This document shows positions 61,701 to 64,000 of a stretch of DNA of 64,000 bases, piece after piece. A model generated the notes under the pieces. That model searched no databases. It was given only the letters and a program-made list of their open reading frames with translations, and was not told the DNA's origin. The first letter of the stretch is position 1. Every line of letters begins with the position of its first letter. The stretch is from CANDYO01 sp049653745 (GTDB lineage Bacteria; Pseudomonadota; Alphaproteobacteria; Rickettsiales; CANDYO01): assembly GCA_049653745.1 (NCBI GenBank), contig JBASGW010000073.1:35741-99740 (forward strand), written 5' to 3'. The translations under genes were made by a program, and so were the position numbers.

Positions 61701-61812
61701 TATTTTTAGCCAAATGCTGACTTTATATACCACTCCAGTTATATATTTAGCTATCGATAAATTTAGAAAAAATAAAAGAACTAAAGATGAGGAAGAGCAA
61801 TATGCAAATTAG
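58735..61812 (+). CDS. mdtC: RND efflux pump subunit MdtC-like
   Basis: A 1025-residue RND pump subunit. The start IFIRRPVATVLLSIGIALGG, the segments PVASLPQVEFPIIMV, MASSVATPLERYFSRIAGI, and AARDVQAAIDAA are closer to MdtC than MdtB of E. coli. The fourth membrane segment carries FVVDDAIVVLENITRHI with the acidic relay residues. The C-terminus is hydrophilic and basic. Together with the MdtB-like subunit it should form a mixed trimer. Its end overlaps the next gene's start by 11 bases. Confidence 0.95.
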   Translation: MNLSEIFIRRPVATVLLSIGIALGGMLAFKSLPVASLPQVEFPIIMVQASLSGASPEIMASSVATPLERYFSRIAGIMDMTSSSTLGTAKIILQFDLSRDSDSAARDVQAAIDAAKSDLPEAMTSAPIYKKVNPADAPIMILALSSDTYKIEQVFDIASSILQQQILRVQGVGQVIVAGSSLPSVRVELNPYKMNKYGISFNQVSTLIDKHNVSSPKGQIIEDEHVYEIVTNDELFKAQEYANLVVSNSNNNIVRLSDIAQVKESVQDTRNSGTYNGKPAVLLVIFKQPSANVVEINKSIKSSLKSLAEFVPSGMNLDLVMDRSTTIKASLKDVENTLIHSVLFVILVVFIFLGNVRSTIVPGVALILSMLGTFGIMCLLGFSLNSLSLMALTISTGFVVDDAIVVLENITRHIEKGMKPFEAALKGSEEISFTVTSISISLIAVFIPLLLMGGLVGRLFREFAITLSVSILISLVLSLSLSPMMCAYLLQENVSDAEEKSFSHKFIVRMKNGYEKTLTWALEHQRFMLFVFFVTIALNICLYVIVPKGFFPQQDTGRIITTVLTDQNSSFERLNGKFAHLTNLIKEDQAVDGVVGYISSGSINTGTIFIVLKDLKVRKVSADTVINRIRNRLGSLSGATIYMQSAQDLVIGGRQSNAQFQYTISADTLDDANKYAPLIQSKIEKIPGIVDVNSDQGNHGLQTLVEINYDRAISMGVSANNVDQALYSAFGQKQVSTMYKNENQYYVVMEVAPQYTKTPEALNFVYVSNNDGKLIPLASFAKFINGPSLLSVSHQGLSPAATLSFNLLPNVHLGDAVEMINKEVSTLQMPITVQNSFKGTAQAFQDSLKSQPLLVLAALVAVYIVLGMLYENLLHPVTILSTLPSAGVGALLGLIVTGMDLTIIAMIGIILLIGIVKKNAIMMIDFVLEIERTENISPKAAIYKAAILRFRPIMMTTMAALLGAVPMAISGGLGAELQKPLGVAIIGGLIFSQMLTLYTTPVIYLAIDKFRKNKRTKDEEEQYAN

Positions 61813-63229
61813 AATTTCTTTAATAACTATTTTATTTATCTTAAGTAGTTGTGTGGGGCCAGAATATAAAAAACCAGAAATGGAAGTGGCTCCTCAATAT
61901 AAAGAATATAAAGAAGAAACATCTAATATATCTTGGAAAGAAGTTAGTCCTAGCGCAGATATTGATAGAGGGCAGTGGTGGAAAATATTTAATGACTCTA
62001 TTTTAAATGATTTGATTGATTCCTTAAATAAAAATAACTATAGCTTAGCTTCTTCAGCGGCTTTATATCAACAATCATTAGCTGTGGTTGATAATGCTAG
62101 AGCATCGTATTTTCCTAATATTGGTGCAACAATGGGTTCAACTTCTCAAAAAACCAATGAACAATCTACCCCAACTAAAAAGGTAGAAAAGGACACTTCT
62201 AATCATGCGCTAACTCTAACTAGTTCTTGGGAGTTAGACATTTGGGGGGCAACTAAATATGAGGTGGCATCAGATGCAGCGGCAGCTAGTGCTAATAGAG
62301 CCGAATTGGCTTCATCTAAACTTTCATTACAAAGTTCTCTTGCTCAATATTATTTTGAGATTAGAGCTATTGATAAAGATCAAGAATTATTAGATGGCAT
62401 TGTTAGTGATAATATTAAAATAGTAAATTACACTAAGCATAAATATAAGGCAGGAACAGCAGATTATAGCTCTCTGCTTGCGGCTGAAAATAGTCTTTAT
62501 AATGCTAAAGCTATTGCAGCTAATAATAAAATCAATCGTGATCAATATTCTCATGCAATTGCGGTTCTTGTGGGGCAGTCCCCATCAATATTTAATTTGA
62601 AGGCAATTAAGAATTATAAAACTCATGCCGTTAATATGCCAATTTCAGTTCCCTCCCAGCTATTAGAGAGGCGCCCCGATATTGCTCAAGCAGAACAATT
62701 AATTATCCAGCAAAATGCCCAAATAGGTGTAGCCAAAACTGCATTCTTCCCTGTAACCTCATTAAATGCTAGTTTTGCAGCTCAGGGTAATAATATGGGG
62801 AATTTACTTCAAATGCCAACATTTACTTGGTCGTTAGGGCCTCAGATGGCTTTAGGTTTACTAGATGGTGGTTCAAGATTGGCGCAAGTTAAAATAGCTA
62901 AAAAAGGATATGAGTCAGCAGTTGCCTCTTATAAACAAACTATTTTATCAGCTTTTTCTGAAGTAGAAGATCAATTAGCAGCAATAAATAGCCTTAAAGT
63001 GCAAATATTAGCTTTAAAGCAATCTGCTAATAATAATCATAAAATGCTAAGCATAGCTCAGAATCAATATAAAGCGGGTATTGTTGATTATTCTTCAGTA
63101 TTAAATAGTCAGATTAACTATAATAATGCCATGAAAACTTTGGTCGATACTTTATCGCTGCAGCGCTCCAGCGAAATTACTTTAATTAAAGCACTGGGTG
63201 GTGGTTGGCACGATAAGTTAGAAAACTAA
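61802..63229 (+). CDS. Outer-membrane efflux lipoprotein (NodT/OprM-type TolC family)
   Basis: Outer-membrane channel of the tripartite pump. The 475-residue protein has a lipoprotein signal with lipobox LSSC (Cys19 as acylated residue) followed by VGPEYKKPEM, typical of NodT-type factors. Two outer membrane factor repeats follow; the later one includes PSQLLERRPDIAQAEQLI. The ATG at 61802 lies 11 bases within the end of mdtC with GAGGAAG upstream and is preferred over a longer frame starting at 61787. Last gene of the operon. Its stop overlaps the convergent next gene by 4 bases. Confidence 0.94.
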   Translation: MQIRISLITILFILSSCVGPEYKKPEMEVAPQYKEYKEETSNISWKEVSPSADIDRGQWWKIFNDSILNDLIDSLNKNNYSLASSAALYQQSLAVVDNARASYFPNIGATMGSTSQKTNEQSTPTKKVEKDTSNHALTLTSSWELDIWGATKYEVASDAAAASANRAELASSKLSLQSSLAQYYFEIRAIDKDQELLDGIVSDNIKIVNYTKHKYKAGTADYSSLLAAENSLYNAKAIAANNKINRDQYSHAIAVLVGQSPSIFNLKAIKNYKTHAVNMPISVPSQLLERRPDIAQAEQLIIQQNAQIGVAKTAFFPVTSLNASFAAQGNNMGNLLQMPTFTWSLGPQMALGLLDGGSRLAQVKIAKKGYESAVASYKQTILSAFSEVEDQLAAINSLKVQILALKQSANNNHKMLSIAQNQYKAGIVDYSSVLNSQINYNNAMKTLVDTLSLQRSSEITLIKALGGGWHDKLEN

Positions 63230-63972
63230 ACCTCAATAACTGGGTTAGAGCGTTCTTTGTTTTTACTGTTAGGGGTATTGTCAGATTTATTAGGAGATTG
63301 CACTTCTCCTTTATATTGAATTTTAATACCGTCTTTGCCATAGATTTTTTGCTCTAGTAGTAAATTATCGGCTTGTTGTGAGCTAATCCTTTCAACAGGT
63401 GCTGAACTTAATTTTGTGGGGTTTCCTGTCTCTACGTCGTGTTCGAGTAAATCCTTTGCTTGTTTAGTTCCAAATATAGTTGCTTTAAAATAAGAAAATA
63501 TACTTTCTTGGAGTTGAGTAACTTGAATCTCGTGATAGTTATGTGATTTTCTTAAGAGAGAACTAAAAAAATTCATTAATAGACTTTTAGGTTTTGTTTC
63601 AAGCATCCCTTGATACTTGGTGTCTTTAAATGTTAAAGATTGATCAGGGTTTTTTTTATTATATTCTAACACTTCTTTAACTAAATATTTTCTTACATAT
63701 AGATCTATAGATTCTTGTTGGGTTTTATTAATTTTTATAGAATGCCTATTTATGTATTCATACATAAAATTTAGGGCGGGGACCAAATCTTTAGGTTCTG
63801 TTTTTACTAATATGTTATCGGTGTTTACAAAAAATCCTCTTATTCTTTGAGAGCTAGGTTTAATAGCTTGAATGCTAAGATCAATTTCTTTAACTGTTTT
63901 ATCAAAGGCATTAAGATAAATTTTTTCTTTTTTTTCTGTTGCGCTTTCAAATAACCAATCGAACATTCCCAT
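63226..63972 (-). CDS. Unknown protein
   Basis: A 248-residue hydrophilic protein beginning MGMFDWLFESATEKKEK (ATG at 63972 or 63966), with a helical central part (about residues 20-190) and a disordered, Asn/Ser/Lys-rich C-terminal tail ending NPVIEV. No signal peptide, membrane segment or known motif is recognised. It converges on the efflux operon with stops overlapping by 4 bases. It has no visible promoter within the window because only about 30 bases precede it. The long, well-formed frame supports a real gene; the function is unknown and an effector-like role would be speculation. Confidence 0.6.
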   Translation of the reverse strand: MGMFDWLFESATEKKEKIYLNAFDKTVKEIDLSIQAIKPSSQRIRGFFVNTDNILVKTEPKDLVPALNFMYEYINRHSIKINKTQQESIDLYVRKYLVKEVLEYNKKNPDQSLTFKDTKYQGMLETKPKSLLMNFFSSLLRKSHNYHEIQVTQLQESIFSYFKATIFGTKQAKDLLEHDVETGNPTKLSSAPVERISSQQADNLLLEQKIYGKDGIKIQYKGEVQSPNKSDNTPNSKNKERSNPVIEV

Positions 63973-64000
63973 GGACTTTCTCTCTTAAATATCTAGATGC

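Noticed and set aside
63226..63972. Possible GTPase-activating domain in the last protein
   Set aside because: A loose resemblance of the IRGFF...LVPALNFMYEYI stretch to RhoGAP/RasGAP patterns was considered, but the arginine finger context and other motifs are missing.
1..64000. CRISPR array, prophage or insertion sequence
   Set aside because: No regularly spaced short repeats, integrase, transposase or phage structural genes were seen on either strand.

Overview
The window is about 64 kb of AT-rich, densely packed alphaproteobacterial chromosome. Several features point to the Rickettsiales, the obligate intracellular lineage that includes Rickettsia, Anaplasma and Midichloria: a second VirB4-type ATPase with a degenerate P-loop, a reduced gene set with pseudogenes, an AddA helicase without its nuclease, and several effector-like proteins. 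Genus and species cannot be set from the sequence alone. No rRNA, insertion sequence or CRISPR array was seen. Four tRNA genes (Pro-GGG, Val-GAC, Arg-ACG, Leu-CAA) and one probable 6S RNA were found.

Layout. 1-6.9 kb: end of an unknown gene, tRNA-Pro, trmB, tsaD, a phasin-like gene, an RsuA/RluB-family pseudouridine synthase, an orphan ParA ATPase coupled to a YihY/BrkB membrane protein, and a ketopantoate reductase homologue. 7-11.3 kb: aconitase with a leader ORF abutting its start, a small basic protein, and an exported family-90 glycosyltransferase. 11.4-16.2 kb: the F1 ATP synthase operon atpHAGDC, with a short epsilon subunit. 16.3-23.1 kb: the degenerate VirB4 paralogue and a 1461-residue secreted protein with about 63 cysteines. 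23.3-31.3 kb: topA, dprA, rpsT, folC, folP, lepA. 31.4-33.3 kb: a small accessory stretch between tRNA-Val and tRNA-Arg/Leu with a GC-rich palindromic element, a GIY-YIG protein and a hydrolase. 33.3-36.3 kb: two Mrp/NDH-type antiporter subunits. 36.3-41.8 kb: a glycosyltransferase-rich accessory region with two intact genes, two pseudogenes and an outer-membrane barrel protein. 41.8-50.7 kb: PAP2 protein, acpP, fabG, pdhC-pdhB-pdhA, GNAT, addA-like helicase, sixA. 50.7-53.6 kb: probable 6S RNA and an 867-residue protein joining a toxin-type glycosyltransferase domain to a helical repeat solenoid. 53.8-63.2 kb: an MdtABC-type RND efflux operon with its own outer-membrane factor. 63.2-64 kb: an unknown gene.

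Most striking observation: between mdtB and mdtC lies a 224-residue protein (58047-58721) with a segment matching the R-SNARE (synaptobrevin/VAMP) motif, with the zero-layer arginine at residue 72 and hydrophobic or small residues at layers +1 to +8 in the right spacing. With the glycosyltransferase-solenoid protein, the GT-DUF3431 protein and the Cys-rich secreted protein beside VirB4, this suggests host-directed functions. These roles are inferred from sequence pattern only; no search was run.
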